Shown here piece after piece: positions 43,548-53,300 of a stretch of DNA of 64,000 nt. Origin of the DNA: Phytohabitans rumicis (lineage in GTDB: Bacteria; Actinomycetota; Actinomycetes; Mycobacteriales; Micromonosporaceae). Both the position numbers and the translations under genes were made by a program. The stretch lies in assembly GCF_011764445.1 (NCBI RefSeq), contig NZ_BLPG01000001.1:3162001-3226000 (forward strand). Direction: 5' to 3'. Below the pieces are notes generated by a model. It saw only the letters and a program-made list of their open reading frames with translations. It did no database searches and was not told where the DNA came from. Each line of letters begins with the position of its first letter. The stretch's first letter is position 1.

Positions 43548-44269
43548 CCCGACACCTTCCTCATGGGCGCGTTGCGAATGAGGGCGAAGTTGACGGCCCA
43601 CGCCGCCGCGATGCTCGCCGCGGCGATCAGCACGCCGACCACCAGATGTGGGGTCTGCCAACCGAATCCGCGGTTGATGCCGTATCCGGCCCACAGCGAG
43701 TTGAACCCGACCTCCGACACGATCGCCGGCAGCGACGACACCGGGATGAGCGCGATGCCCCACCAGGTGCCGAGCCGGTAGAAGGCGGAGCCGATGAGCC
43801 AGCCGGAGCACAGGTACGCCATGCCGACGAAGAACTCCGCCACCAGGGTCGCGAGGCCGTCGCCGAAGGACTGCACCGGGTACGGGTCGGTCTGGATCGA
43901 CAGCAGACCCTCGGCCGAGTAGATGGGGTGCTCGACGGCGTACCCGACGGCCATGATGACGGCGTAGAAGGCCGCGACGGCGACCAGGTACGCCGTGGCG
44001 CCGAGCGCGAAGTGCCGCCGGGTGACCCCGTTGCCGACGTAGACGGGCAGGAAGACGCCGGTGAGCATGACGCCGAGCGCGGACAGGAAGTACTTGGGCG
44101 CCGATCCACCGGACGTCGCCCAGATGCTGACGTCCGCCGTTCCGACCGTCACGACGATGGTCACGATCGTGGCGTAGACCGACACCATGATGGCCCAGTA
44201 GCCGGCGATCATCGGCAGCGCGGTGCGCAGCTGGGCGCGGGCGACGGTCCAGGCGGGATGCGTACTCAT
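43544..44269 (-). CDS. ABC-type membrane protein, partner of the YtrB-like ATPase
   Basis: 241 residues, about six hydrophobic segments ('MIAGYWAIMVSVYATIVTIV', 'LSALGVMLTGVFLPVYVGNG', 'YLVAVAAFYAVIMAVGYAV' and others). No named domain recognised. It is placed between two ATPase genes with 4-base overlaps on both sides, immediately downstream of the YtrB-like ATPase, which matches the usual GntR(YtrA)-ATPase-permease order. Confidence 0.75.
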   Translation of the reverse strand: MSTHPAWTVARAQLRTALPMIAGYWAIMVSVYATIVTIVVTVGTADVSIWATSGGSAPKYFLSALGVMLTGVFLPVYVGNGVTRRHFALGATAYLVAVAAFYAVIMAVGYAVEHPIYSAEGLLSIQTDPYPVQSFGDGLATLVAEFFVGMAYLCSGWLIGSAFYRLGTWWGIALIPVSSLPAIVSEVGFNSLWAGYGINRGFGWQTPHLVVGVLIAAASIAAAWAVNFALIRNAPMRKVSG

Positions 44270-45162
44270 CGGGATGCCTCCGCGGCGGCGGTGAGGTGGA
44301 CGAAGAGGTCCTGGAGGCTCACGGGCCCCAGATCGAGCCCGGCGGCCCGCGCCTTGCCGCGCTGGTCGTCGTCGAGCTGCCCGTAGATGGTGGTTGACTT
44401 GGTACGCCCCAGCCGCTGCTCGCCGAGCACGGTGTGCCCGGCCACGCTGAGCTGGCTGAGGAACGTGTCCACCTGGTCGACCAGCCCGGTCACCGCGACA
44501 CCGCGCGAGCGCAGGGTCTCGGTCTCCTCGTGCGCGATCAGCCGGCCGTGATCGAGGATCACGACCTCCTCGAAGAGCGAGCCGACCTCCTCGATCAGGT
44601 GCGTCGACACGATCACGGTGCGCGGATGGGCGATGTAGTCGTTGAGCAGCTCCTCGTAGAAGGCGTACCGCGACGGCGCGTCCATGCCCAGGTATGCCTC
44701 GTCGAAGATGGTCAGCGGCGCGCGGGCGGCAAGGCCCAGCGTGACGCTGAGCGCGGACTTCGCGCCCCGCGACAGCGCCCCCACACGCTTCTTCAGGGGT
44801 AGGTCGAAGCGGTCGATCAGCTCGCGGGCGTAGTCCTCGTCCCAGTTCGGCCGGAGCGTCCGCGCGAGCCGGAGCACCTTGCGCACGCAGTCGCTGTCCT
44901 GCGCGTCGACCCGGTCCCGCACGAAGCAGATCTGCCGGGTGATTGCCGCGTTCTCGAACGGCTCGGCACCCTCGACCCGCACCGCGCCGCTGGTCGCCCG
45001 GCGGAACGCGGAGACGATCGACAGCACGCTGGTCTTGCCCGAGCCGTTGCGCCCGAGCAGCCCGTAGATCTTGCCGCCGGGCAGCCGGAGGGACAGGTCG
45101 TCGACCGCGACCGTGTCGCCGTACCGGAGGGTGAGGTGGTCGACCTCGACGGACAGGCTCAT
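44266..45162 (-). CDS. ABC transporter ATP-binding protein, YtrB-like with degenerate signature
   Basis: 298 residues. Walker A 'LLGRNGSGKTSVLSIVS' is intact. The signature is 'GALSRGAKSALSVTLGLA' (LSRGA instead of LSGGQ) and Walker B 'LTIFDEAYLGMDAPSRY'; the H-loop is 'TVIVSTHLIEEVGSLF'. The altered signature is typical of YtrB-type ATPases beside GntR regulators. A ~80-residue C-terminal extension follows. ATG 45162 overlaps the regulator's stop. Probably envelope-stress-responsive with its own permease. Confidence 0.9.
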   Translation of the reverse strand: MSLSVEVDHLTLRYGDTVAVDDLSLRLPGGKIYGLLGRNGSGKTSVLSIVSAFRRATSGAVRVEGAEPFENAAITRQICFVRDRVDAQDSDCVRKVLRLARTLRPNWDEDYARELIDRFDLPLKKRVGALSRGAKSALSVTLGLAARAPLTIFDEAYLGMDAPSRYAFYEELLNDYIAHPRTVIVSTHLIEEVGSLFEEVVILDHGRLIAHEETETLRSRGVAVTGLVDQVDTFLSQLSVAGHTVLGEQRLGRTKSTTIYGQLDDDQRGKARAAGLDLGPVSLQDLFVHLTAAAEASR

Positions 45163-45512
45163 CGTGCTCCCTCGATGCGGCGGATGACTTCGTCCAGCGA
45201 GATGCCGATGACCCGCGCCTCGGCGATCATGGCGTCGACCACCTGCTCGAAGAAGCGCTCGCGGCGCTCGGCCCGCAGCTTCTCCCGCGCGTTCGGGCTG
45301 ACGAACATGCCGATCCCGCGCCGCTTGTAGAGGACGCCCTCCTCGATCAGCTGGTGGAAGCCCTTGGCGGCGGTGGCGGGGTTGATCCGGTAGAAGCTCG
45401 CGTACTGGTTGGTGGACATGACCTGCTCGTCCTCCCCAAGTGCCCCGCTCAGGATGTCCTCTTTGATCTTGTCGGCTATCTGCTGATAGATCGGACTCCG
45501 GTCGTCGAACAC
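45159..45512 (-). CDS. GntR family (YtrA subfamily) transcriptional regulator
   Basis: 117 residues, GTG start with a GAGG site 7-8 bases upstream. The winged helix-turn-helix is 'SPIYQQIADKIKEDILSGAL', 'MSTNQYASFYRINPATAAKG' and 'LIEEGVLYKRRGIGMFV'. The short ~40-residue C-terminal helix marks the YtrA subfamily, which controls adjacent ABC transporter genes. It heads a five-gene operon with ATGA/GTGA overlaps throughout, and a perfect palindrome sits 22 bases upstream of its start, so autoregulation is likely. Confidence 0.92.
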   Translation of the reverse strand: MFDDRSPIYQQIADKIKEDILSGALGEDEQVMSTNQYASFYRINPATAAKGFHQLIEEGVLYKRRGIGMFVSPNAREKLRAERRERFFEQVVDAMIAEARVIGISLDEVIRRIEGAR

Positions 45513-45534
45513 GGGAGCACCTCAAAGGTTCTTA

Positions 45535-45558
45535 GGTTCATTACTTGACTAATGAACC
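45535..45558. promoter_or_regulatory. Palindromic operator for the GntR/YtrA operon
   Basis: GGTTCATTA and TAATGAACC (perfect 9-base arms, 6-base spacer) lie 22 bases upstream of the regulator start, in an otherwise AT-richer stretch that probably contains the promoter. Position and symmetry fit an autoregulatory site. Confidence 0.8.
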
Positions 45559-45657
45559 GTAGCACCGACGAACCGGAGGGTCAACGGCGCGGCAGACGCG
45601 CCCGAGCTTGAGGAATATGGATAGAATTGCCCCGTTTGTCCGTACAGGGGGGTGCCA

Positions 45658-45918
45658 GTGGCGAGCGTCGCCGAGGTGAAAGCGGCCATCGATGCCGCGA
45701 TGATGCACGTGCAGGAGGGCCAGGAGGCCGTCCGAGCCGCGAACGAGAAGCTCGGCGAGGCACAGCTGAGCCTGGCCGCCGCCGTCGAGGGCAGCGGGCA
45801 CGAGTCGGTCACCTCCGCGCAGGCCGCGCTCGCACAGGCCGCCACCGAACTGGAGGACTGCCTGACCGCCACCCTGGGGGCGATGGACCAGGCACAGCAG
45901 TACGCCGCAGCGCTATGA
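45658..45918 (+). CDS. Small helical protein, DUF6244-like, first gene of the FtsK cassette
   Basis: 86 residues from GTG 45658 (an in-frame GTG at 45652 is equally possible; AGGGGGG precedes both). All alpha-helical, Ala/Glu/Gln-rich: 'SVAEVKAAIDAAMMHVQEG', 'AVRAANEKLGEAQLSLAAAV'. It lacks a W-x-G motif, so it is not a typical WXG100 protein, although size, helicity and position before an FtsK-type ATPase are reminiscent. A TAGAAT (-10 type) lies at 45622-45627. Coupled to the next gene by ATGA. Confidence 0.72.
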   Translation: MASVAEVKAAIDAAMMHVQEGQEAVRAANEKLGEAQLSLAAAVEGSGHESVTSAQAALAQAATELEDCLTATLGAMDQAQQYAAAL

Positions 45919-46868
45919 GCTCGTTGTTGCATGCGCTCGCCTACCGGATACAGGAGGTGGGCGAGGAGCTGCCGATCGGTCAGGTGGCCACCGCCGCCGA
46001 CCGCCTGCGCAGCGCCAACGGCCTGCTCGCCTGGGTGATGCAGGCCAGCGCGACACACGCGCCGGCGCCCACCCTCACCGCCGCCGGTGAGCACCTCGAC
46101 CACGCCGCCGGTGCCATGCTCGCCGCACGCGAGGCGCTCACCGGTTACCTGCTGTCGATCGGGCTGCCGCGGGACGCCGTACCCCCGCCGGACCGGGACT
46201 GGCACGCGGCGCTGGCACCGGCCGCGCCACGGCGACCGCCCGCGGCGCCCGGCCCGCCCACGCTGACCCACTTCTGGGCCGACCGCGTCGAAGTATTGAC
46301 TGATGACTCAGGCAGGCACCCGGACAAGGGCGCGGAGTCCACAGCGGACCTCCTGCACCGCTGCGCCCGCGCGGTCATCGACGAGGACCGCACCCGGCTG
46401 CGCCGGGAGCTGGTCGCGGTGGACCCGGCCGTCGGGTTGGGACTGTCCGCGGTGGCCGCCGCGCCGCTGCGCTTCCTCGCCGCCGAGCTGGTCGGTCACC
46501 CTCCGTCCACACCAGACCTTCCGGGGGTACGTCGGGCCGCCCTGCGCCGCGTACGGACGCTGCTGCCGGCGGTGGAGGAGGTCGTCGTCGACGAGTTGTT
46601 GGCGCGCACGTGCCACGCCCCGCCGCCGAGGCGCGAGCCCGACGAGCGGACCCACCCGGTCGACGCCGCGGTGGTCGCCGGCGTGCTCGTCGGCGCCCTG
46701 CTCGCCGCGAACGGGCGGGACGCGGACGAACTGGCCCGGGTGACCGAGGAGCTGCGCAAGGCCGAAGAGCAGGCGCACAACGAGGACCAAATCGGATTCC
46801 TGGTCGATCGCCGCCGAGCTCAGCCCCGGCTCCTACCGGGATCCGAAGGTGGGCAGCAGCGTGCCTAG
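45915..46868 (+). CDS. Hypothetical protein of the FtsK cassette
   Basis: 317 residues. The N-terminal ~85 residues form a helical region ('LAYRIQEVGEELPIGQVATA', 'GAMLAAREALTGYLLSIGLP') similar in style to the preceding small protein. A Pro-rich linker (~90-125) and a second helical domain with 'EVVVDELLARTC' follow, then 'VDAAVVAGVLVGALLAANG', which is weakly hydrophobic. No known domain recognised. The start overlaps the small helical gene, and its end overlaps the FtsK-like gene by 8 bases, so the four genes form one transcription unit. Confidence 0.7.
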   Translation: MSSLLHALAYRIQEVGEELPIGQVATAADRLRSANGLLAWVMQASATHAPAPTLTAAGEHLDHAAGAMLAAREALTGYLLSIGLPRDAVPPPDRDWHAALAPAAPRRPPAAPGPPTLTHFWADRVEVLTDDSGRHPDKGAESTADLLHRCARAVIDEDRTRLRRELVAVDPAVGLGLSAVAAAPLRFLAAELVGHPPSTPDLPGVRRAALRRVRTLLPAVEEVVVDELLARTCHAPPPRREPDERTHPVDAAVVAGVLVGALLAANGRDADELARVTEELRKAEEQAHNEDQIGFLVDRRRAQPRLLPGSEGGQQRA

Positions 46869-49478
46869 CTCGCGGCCGGGGCTCGTGGCCGACGTACGCC
46901 AGGATCTGTCGGCGGCGCGCGGCCTGACGCGCGCGGCACTGGGCGCGGCGGAGACGGCGCGGGTCGAGGCGCACGGCCGGCGCGACAAGACGAACGCCGA
47001 GCACGGCGAGCGCCTAGCCGGGCTGGTCGGCGCGCGCGAGTCGGCCCGGCAGGACATCCGGGCCCGCTTCGAGTCCCGGGCCGGCGCGCTGGCCGAGGAA
47101 TTGGCCGCGGTAGCGGCGGAGTGCGCGCCCGGGGCGGCCGGAACGTCGTGGCGCGCCTGGCGGCCGACCGAGCCCGAGCGCGGGCGCCGCCCTGGCCTCT
47201 TCCGCATCGGCACGCTCGGCCACGAGCCGGCCGGCGCGGGCACCGTCCTGCCCGCGCTCGTGCCGCTGCTCGATCACGCGCATCTCTCGTTCACCGGCGA
47301 TCCATCCACAGTGGATGGCATGATCGCCGGCCTGCTCTTGCGGGTGCTCGGCAGCACGCGGCCCGGCGAGGTGCGCCTGACCGTGTACGACCCGGAGCAG
47401 CTCGGTGGCAGCCTCGCCGGCTTCGCGCCGCTGGGGAACGCGGACCTGCTCACGTTCGTCGGGCCGGGCGGCCTGACCGGGATGCTCGACGACCTGGTCG
47501 AGCAGATCCGCCGGATCAACGAGAGCGTGCTGGCCGGCGAGTACGCGTCGCTGGCCGAGTTGACCGCCGCGACCGCGGCCCGGCGCCCCGAGCCGTGGCG
47601 GCTGGTGGTGCTGCTCGGCGACGCGGCCACCGCGGCCGACCTGACCGCGGCGCAGCGGGCCCAACTCGACCGCATCGTCCGGACCGGCGTGGCCTGCGGC
47701 GTGCACGTCCTCGCCCGCGGCCTGCCGATCGAGGCGCACCCGACCGTCGAGCACGTCGCGGTGGTGGGCAGCACCGCCGTCTGCGGCACGGCGGGCGACC
47801 TGGCCGTACGCCTCGACGTGCCGCCCGCTGCCGACCGGATCGCCGCGGTCTGCCGCGAGCTGGCCGAGGTGCTGCTGGCCGGACCGCCGCCGGCGCAGTT
47901 CGCCGACCTGGCCCCGGAGAAGCTCTGGGCCGAGTGCTCGGCGGCCGGCTTGGTCGCCCCGCTCGGCGACGGCCCGCACGGCGACCTGGTCGAGGTGCTG
48001 CTCGGCGACGACCCGCCGCACGCGCTGATCGGCGGGCCGTCGGGGTCCGGCAAGACCAACCTCATCTACGCCTGGCTGGGCGCCCTCACGGCCCGCTACT
48101 CGCCGGACGAGCTGGCCCTGTACCTGCTCGACTTCAAGGAGGGCGTGTCGTTCGCCCGCTTCGCGCCGGGCCGGCGGGACCCGAGCTGGCTGCCCCAGGT
48201 ACGCCTGGTCGGCGTCAACGTGAACGGCGACCGGGAGTTCGGCCTGGCCCTGCTGCGGCACCTCGCCGACGAGCTGCGCCGCCGGGCGTCCGCGGCGAAG
48301 CGGCACGAGGCAACCAAGCTGGCCGAGCTGCGCGCCGAGGACCCGAGCGGGCACTGGCCGCGCATCGTCGCGGTGATCGACGAGTTCCAGGTGCTGCTGG
48401 CCGGGCGCGACGCGGTGGCCAACGAGGCGGTCGGCCTGTTGGAGGACCTGGCCCGGCGGGGGCGTTCGCAGGGCATCCACCTCGTGCTCGCCTCCCAGGA
48501 CGTGTCCGGGATCGAGGCGCTGTGGGGGCGCTCCGCGCTGGTCGCCCAGTTCACCCTCCGCATCGCGCTGCCCAAGGCGCGCCGGATCCTCGCCGAGACG
48601 AACCTCGCCGCCGACGTCATCCCGCGCTTCCACGCGGTGGTGAACGCCGACTCCGGCGTACCCGACGCCAACCGGATCGTCCGCCTACCGGACGCCAGCG
48701 ACCGCTCAGCGTGGCGGACGTTGCAGGAGAAGCTGTGGCACGCTCGGCCCGAAGGGCTCGAACCGCCGCGGCTCTTCGACGGCGACGCGGTGCCGCCGTA
48801 CCCGGCGGATCTGGGGGCTTGGCGGGTTTGGCGGCCGACGGCGCCGTGCTCGGCGAGACGATCGACGTACGCGCCCGCCCGGCGGTGCTGCGCCTGCCCC
48901 GCGCGCCGGGGCGCAACCTGGCCGTCCTCGGCACCCGCACGGACGAGGCTTGCGCGGTGCTCGGCGCGGCCGGGCGGTCACTGTCCACGTTGGACTCGTC
49001 GGCGCGGTTCAGCTTGGTGTGCCTGGACGACGACGCCTCCCCCGCGGCCACCGTGCTGCACGCCGCCCTGCCGGACGCCCGCTGGTACGACGCCGACACG
49101 GCACCCGAGCTGCTGGCCGAGCTGGCCGAGGCGCCGGCCGGCCCTCCGCACTACGTCATCGGGTACGCCTGGGACGCCGCGGCCGGGCGGCTGCCGGCCC
49201 TGCGCCACGTGCTGGCCCGCGGGCCGGAGCGGCACATCCATGTGCTCGGCTGGTGGCGCGGGGTCTCCCGGCTCCGCGACGACCTCGGTGGGGCCGGCGC
49301 CCGCTTCGACGCGATCGGCGCCTGGGTGGCCCTGGACGTACACGGCAACGAGCTGGCACCGCTCTCGCCCCAGCCGGGCGGGCCGGCCTGGTATCCACGG
49401 CCGCACCGGGCACTCTTCTTCGACCGTGCCGCGCACCGCGTACCCGAGGTCATCATCCCGTACGAGGTGACCACATGA
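46861..49478 (+). CDS. FtsK/SpoIIIE-type ATPase, frameshifted as sequenced
   Basis: ~873 residues after correction, from GTG 46861 (GTG 46849 is an alternative). A coiled coil (~10-90) is followed by an ATPase-like degenerate domain (~110-330, 'DPSTVDGMIAGLLLRVLG') and then one active FtsK/SpoIIIE domain: Walker A 'IGGPSGSGKTNLIYAW' (~390), 'LYLLDFKEGVSFARFAPG', Walker B 'RIVAVIDEFQVLLAG' (~501) and 'RSQGIHLVLASQDVSG'. The frame changes at the G run 48813-48817. One extra G gives 'GGLAGLAADGAVLGETIDV' and a normal C-terminal domain. There are no membrane spans, so anchoring may come from the next gene. Resembles EccC in part, but with no ESX partners. Confidence 0.87.
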
Positions 49479-50158
49479 GCGTGGCGGAGTACCGGCGGTT
49501 GGTAGGGCAGCTCGCCGGGGCGGTGAGCCTCCGGGACGCGGAGCTGGCCGCCGCCGAGCGGTCCTATCAGGACGGCGCGGCGGCCGCGACCACCGAGCTG
49601 GCCCGGGCGAACGCCGAGGCCGGCGAGGCCGATCGGCGAGCCGGTGCGGCGGCCACCGCCGTGGTGGACGTGGACCGCGAGGCGGCCCGGCTGTGGGACG
49701 AGCTGCGCGGCGCGGGTGGCTGGCTGACCCGCCTCCGGCGCCTTGGCGAACTACCCGCACCCACCCCGGACGACCTGCTCCCGGACGCCAACCCGGTCGA
49801 GCTGCTCGACGCCGCCGCCAAGCGGATCGACCAGACCCGCCGCGGGGCTCCCCGCCCACCGGTGCCCCGCTGGGTGTTGCCGCTACTGCCCCCGCTGGGC
49901 GCGGCGGCCGCCGCGATGACCGGCCTGGTGGCGGGCGGCCTCGTGACGCTGGCCCACTTCGACACCGGCCTGGAGTGGCCGCTACGGCTGCTGGGCTGGC
50001 TGGCCTTCCTGCTCGCCCCCTTCACCGGCGTCCCTCCCGCCGCCATCCTGATAGACCGCGCCTGGGGCAGCCGCCTGGACGCCGGCGCGCTGGCGCTGGT
50101 GGTGGTAGGCGGCCTAAGCGCCGGCTGCGCCCTCTCCCTAGCCTTCGCCCACAGCTGA
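49475..50158 (+). CDS. Coiled-coil membrane protein, last gene of the FtsK cassette
   Basis: 227 residues, ATGA overlap with the FtsK-like gene. Residues ~1-75 are a long coiled coil ('ELAAAERSYQDGAAAATTEL'). Two to three membrane spans follow at ~135-160 ('WVLPLLPPLGAAAAAMTGLV'), ~170-195 and ~202-224. It is a good candidate for the membrane anchor or channel of the ATPase. No domain recognised. Confidence 0.72.
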   Translation: MSVAEYRRLVGQLAGAVSLRDAELAAAERSYQDGAAAATTELARANAEAGEADRRAGAAATAVVDVDREAARLWDELRGAGGWLTRLRRLGELPAPTPDDLLPDANPVELLDAAAKRIDQTRRGAPRPPVPRWVLPLLPPLGAAAAAMTGLVAGGLVTLAHFDTGLEWPLRLLGWLAFLLAPFTGVPPAAILIDRAWGSRLDAGALALVVVGGLSAGCALSLAFAHS

Positions 50159-50165
50159 GTGCAAG

Positions 50166-50218
50166 GAAGGGCACCCTGTTAACGCTTTCTGCATAGGAAG
50201 GGTCCCTTCCTAACAGCG
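50166..50218. repeat. GGAAGGG-type intergenic repeat/hairpin
   Basis: Two half-similar units (GGAAGGGCACCCTGTTAACGC and GGAAGGGTCCCTTCCTAACAGCG) form nested stems: TAGGAAGGG/CCCTTCCTA at 50194-50212, enclosed by CTGTTA/TAACAG at 50176-50215. From memory, closely similar sequences are scattered through Micromonosporaceae genomes. It can also act as terminator for the FtsK cassette. Confidence 0.65.
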
Positions 50219-50273
50219 CAGGCCCTTGACGGCGCCCCATGGCGTCGGTAACACTGCCGCAATCGGGGAGAAA

Positions 50274-50287
50274 TGTTAACGCTAACA
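50274..50287. promoter_or_regulatory. LacI-family operator-like palindrome upstream of the GH43 gene
   Basis: TGTTAACGCTAACA, a near-perfect inverted repeat with a central CG, 18 bases before the GH43 start. This is the standard form of LacI-type sugar-responsive operators in actinobacteria. No LacI gene is in the window, so the regulator is encoded elsewhere. Confidence 0.7.
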
Positions 50288-50305
50288 CAGAGCTTGGTGG
50301 GTTCC

Positions 50306-53300
50306 ATGCGCATGCGCTCCCTCTTTGCACTCGCCGCAGCCGCCGTCCTACTTGTGCCCGCCGCCCCCGTCCGGGCGGCCGAGGCGGCGGAAATCACGGA
50401 CGGTCTCGTGCTCTGGTACAAACTCGACGGTTCCGCGGCCGACTCCTCGGGTCACGGCCGCGACGGCGTCGTCAACGGCACCCCGACCTGGACGGCCGGG
50501 GAGGGCCTGGGCTTCAACGGATCCGACACGTACGTCAAGGCCCCGGACAGCGTGCTGAGCGGGCTCACCTCGGTCAGCGTCTCGTTCGACGTGCTGATCG
50601 ACCCGACGCAGAGCACCCCGTACTTCATCTATGGGTTCGGCAACTCCAGCGGCAGCAGCGGCAACGGCTACCTTTTCACCACCGGCAACGGCTTCCGGAC
50701 GTCGATCGCCACCGGCAACTGGTCGACCGAGCAGACCACCTCGGCGCCGTACAGCCTCTTCCGCGGGGCGTGGAAGCATGTGACGTACACGCAGGCCGGC
50801 AACACCGGGATCCTGTACGAGGACGGCGTGGAAGTGGGCCGCAACACCGGGGTCACCACCACCCGGGTGCGATCGGTGGCGGCGTGACCACGGCCAATTA
50901 CATCGGACGGTCGGTCTACTCCGGCGACCGGCTCTTCAAGGGCCGGATCCGCGACTTCCGGATGTACGACCGGGCGCTCACCGGTGGCGAGGTCGGGCAG
51001 CTGGCCGTGCCGGCGACCACGCAGGGCGTCGCGCAGGACACGGCCGCCCTCAGCCTGGGCGACACCAGCGCGGTGACCGCCAACCTGAGCCTGCCCACCA
51101 CCGGGGCGTACGGCTCGGCCATCAGCTGGGCCACCAGCGACAGCTCCGTGGTGACCGCGGCCGGCGTGGTCACCCGCCCCGGGTTCGGCCAGCCCGACGC
51201 CCATGTCACCCTGACCGCGACGCTGAAGAGAGGGGCGGTGACGGACACGAAGACGTTCGACGTCACGGTCCTCGCCGAGTACGACGACCAGCGGGTCGCC
51301 GACGCGGCGGCCGCCGCGCTGGCCGTGCGAAACATCGACGACGTACGCGGAAACCTGACCCTGCCCGCGACCGGCCAGAACGGCACGACGGTGGCCTGGG
51401 CGTCGGCGAACCCGGCGGTCGTGTCCGCCACCGGCGAGGTCAACCGGCCGGCGCACGGTGCCGGCGGCACGACGGTGGAGCTGACCGCCACGGTCACCAA
51501 GAACGCCGCGAGCGCCACCCGCACGTTCACCGCCACCGTGCCGGAGCTGCCCGCGCAGGAGGGCCTGACCGGGTACATGTTCAGCTACTTCACCGGCGAG
51601 GGCACGGCCAACGGCGAGCAGGTCTACTTCGGACTGAGCAAGGGCAACGACCCGCTGCACTGGCGCGAGCTGAACGGCGGCAACCCCGTCCTCACGTCCA
51701 CATTGGGCGAGAAGGGGCTGCGCGACCCGTTCATCATCCGTTCGCCGGAGGGCGACAAGTTCTACCAGATCGCGACCGACCTGCGCATCTACGGCAACGG
51801 CAACTGGGACGCCGCGCAGCGTACGGGCAGCAAGTCCATCATGGTCTGGGAGTCGACCGACCTGGTGCACTGGACCGACCAGCGCCTGGTGCAGGTCTCG
51901 CCGGACACCGCTGGCAACACCTGGGCGCCGGAGGCGTACTACGACAAGGGGCTCGGCGCGTACGTGGTCTTCTGGGCGTCCAAGCTGTACGCCGAGGACG
52001 ACCCGAGCCACACCGGCAACACCTACAACAAGATGTTGTACGCGACGACGCGTGACTTCCACACGTTCAGCGAGCCGAAGGTGTGGGTCGACCCGGGCTA
52101 CTCCGTCATCGACTCCACCATGGTCGAGCACAACGGCACGTACTACCGCTTCACCAAGGACGAGCGGAACAACACCTCCTCGACGCCGTGCAGCAAGTTC
52201 ATCACCGAGGAGAAGGCGACGTCCATCCTGGACCTGAGCTACGACTTCGTCGCCGACTGCATCGGCAAGGGTTCCATCAACCAGGGCGAGGGCCCGACCA
52301 TCTTCAAGTCGAACACCGAGGAGAAGTGGTACCTGTTCATCGACGAGTTCGGTGGGCGCGGCTACGTCCCGTTCGAGTCGACCGACCTGGAGTCCGGCGT
52401 GTGGACGATGTCCACGAACTACGCGCTGCCGTCCCGGCCCCGGCACGGCACGGTGCTCCCGGTGACGCAGGCCGAGTACGACCGGCTGCTCGCCGCGTAC
52501 GCCGTACCGGTGACCGGGGTGAGCGTGACGCCGGCCGAGCTGACCCTGGCCCGTGAGGTCAACCGGCAGCTCAGCGCGACCGTGACGCCGTCCAACGCGA
52601 CCGTCCCGGACGTGACGTGGTCCAGCAGTGACGAGTCGGTGGCCACGGTCAGCGAGGTGGGCATGGTGCACACGCTCGCGCCGGGCACCGCCACCATCAC
52701 CGCCCGCACGGCCGACGGCGGGAAGACGGCCAGCACGGTCGTCACCGTCACCGACCAGTACCCGACGGATCTGCTGCTGCGCTACGAGTTCGACGAGACG
52801 AGCGGGACGACCGCGCGCGACTCGTCGGGGCGCGGCAACGACGGCATCTATGAGCGCTCGCCCGGCTTCGGCACCGGCGTCACGGGCGGCTCGGTCAAGC
52901 TGTCCGGCGGCGCCAGCGGGTCGAGCACCGCGCCGTACGTCACCATCCCCAATGGAGTGTTGGCCGGGGCGGACAGCGTGACCGTGTCGGCGTACGTCAA
53001 GTGGACCGCCTCGACCACCATCAACCAGTGGATCTACGGCCTCGGCCCGGACAGCACCAAGTACCTGTTCACCGGGCCGCGCAACGGCGGTGGCGTGCTG
53101 TACTCGGCCCTCACCACCGGTAGCTGGTGGTCCGAGCACAACCTGCCGACCGGCGCGGCACTGCCCGGCGGCAGCTGGCAGCACATCGCGGTCACCGTGG
53201 ACTCCTCCAGCCAGACCGCGGTCATGTACCTCAACGGGGCGCAGGTGGCCCGGGCCACGAACGTCACCGTCAAGCCGTCCGACCTGTACGACGCCACGAA

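Noticed and set aside
45658-50158. A complete type VII (ESX) secretion system
   Set aside because: No WXG100 pair, EccB, EccD, EccE or mycosin is present; only the FtsK-type ATPase and a small helical protein are reminiscent.
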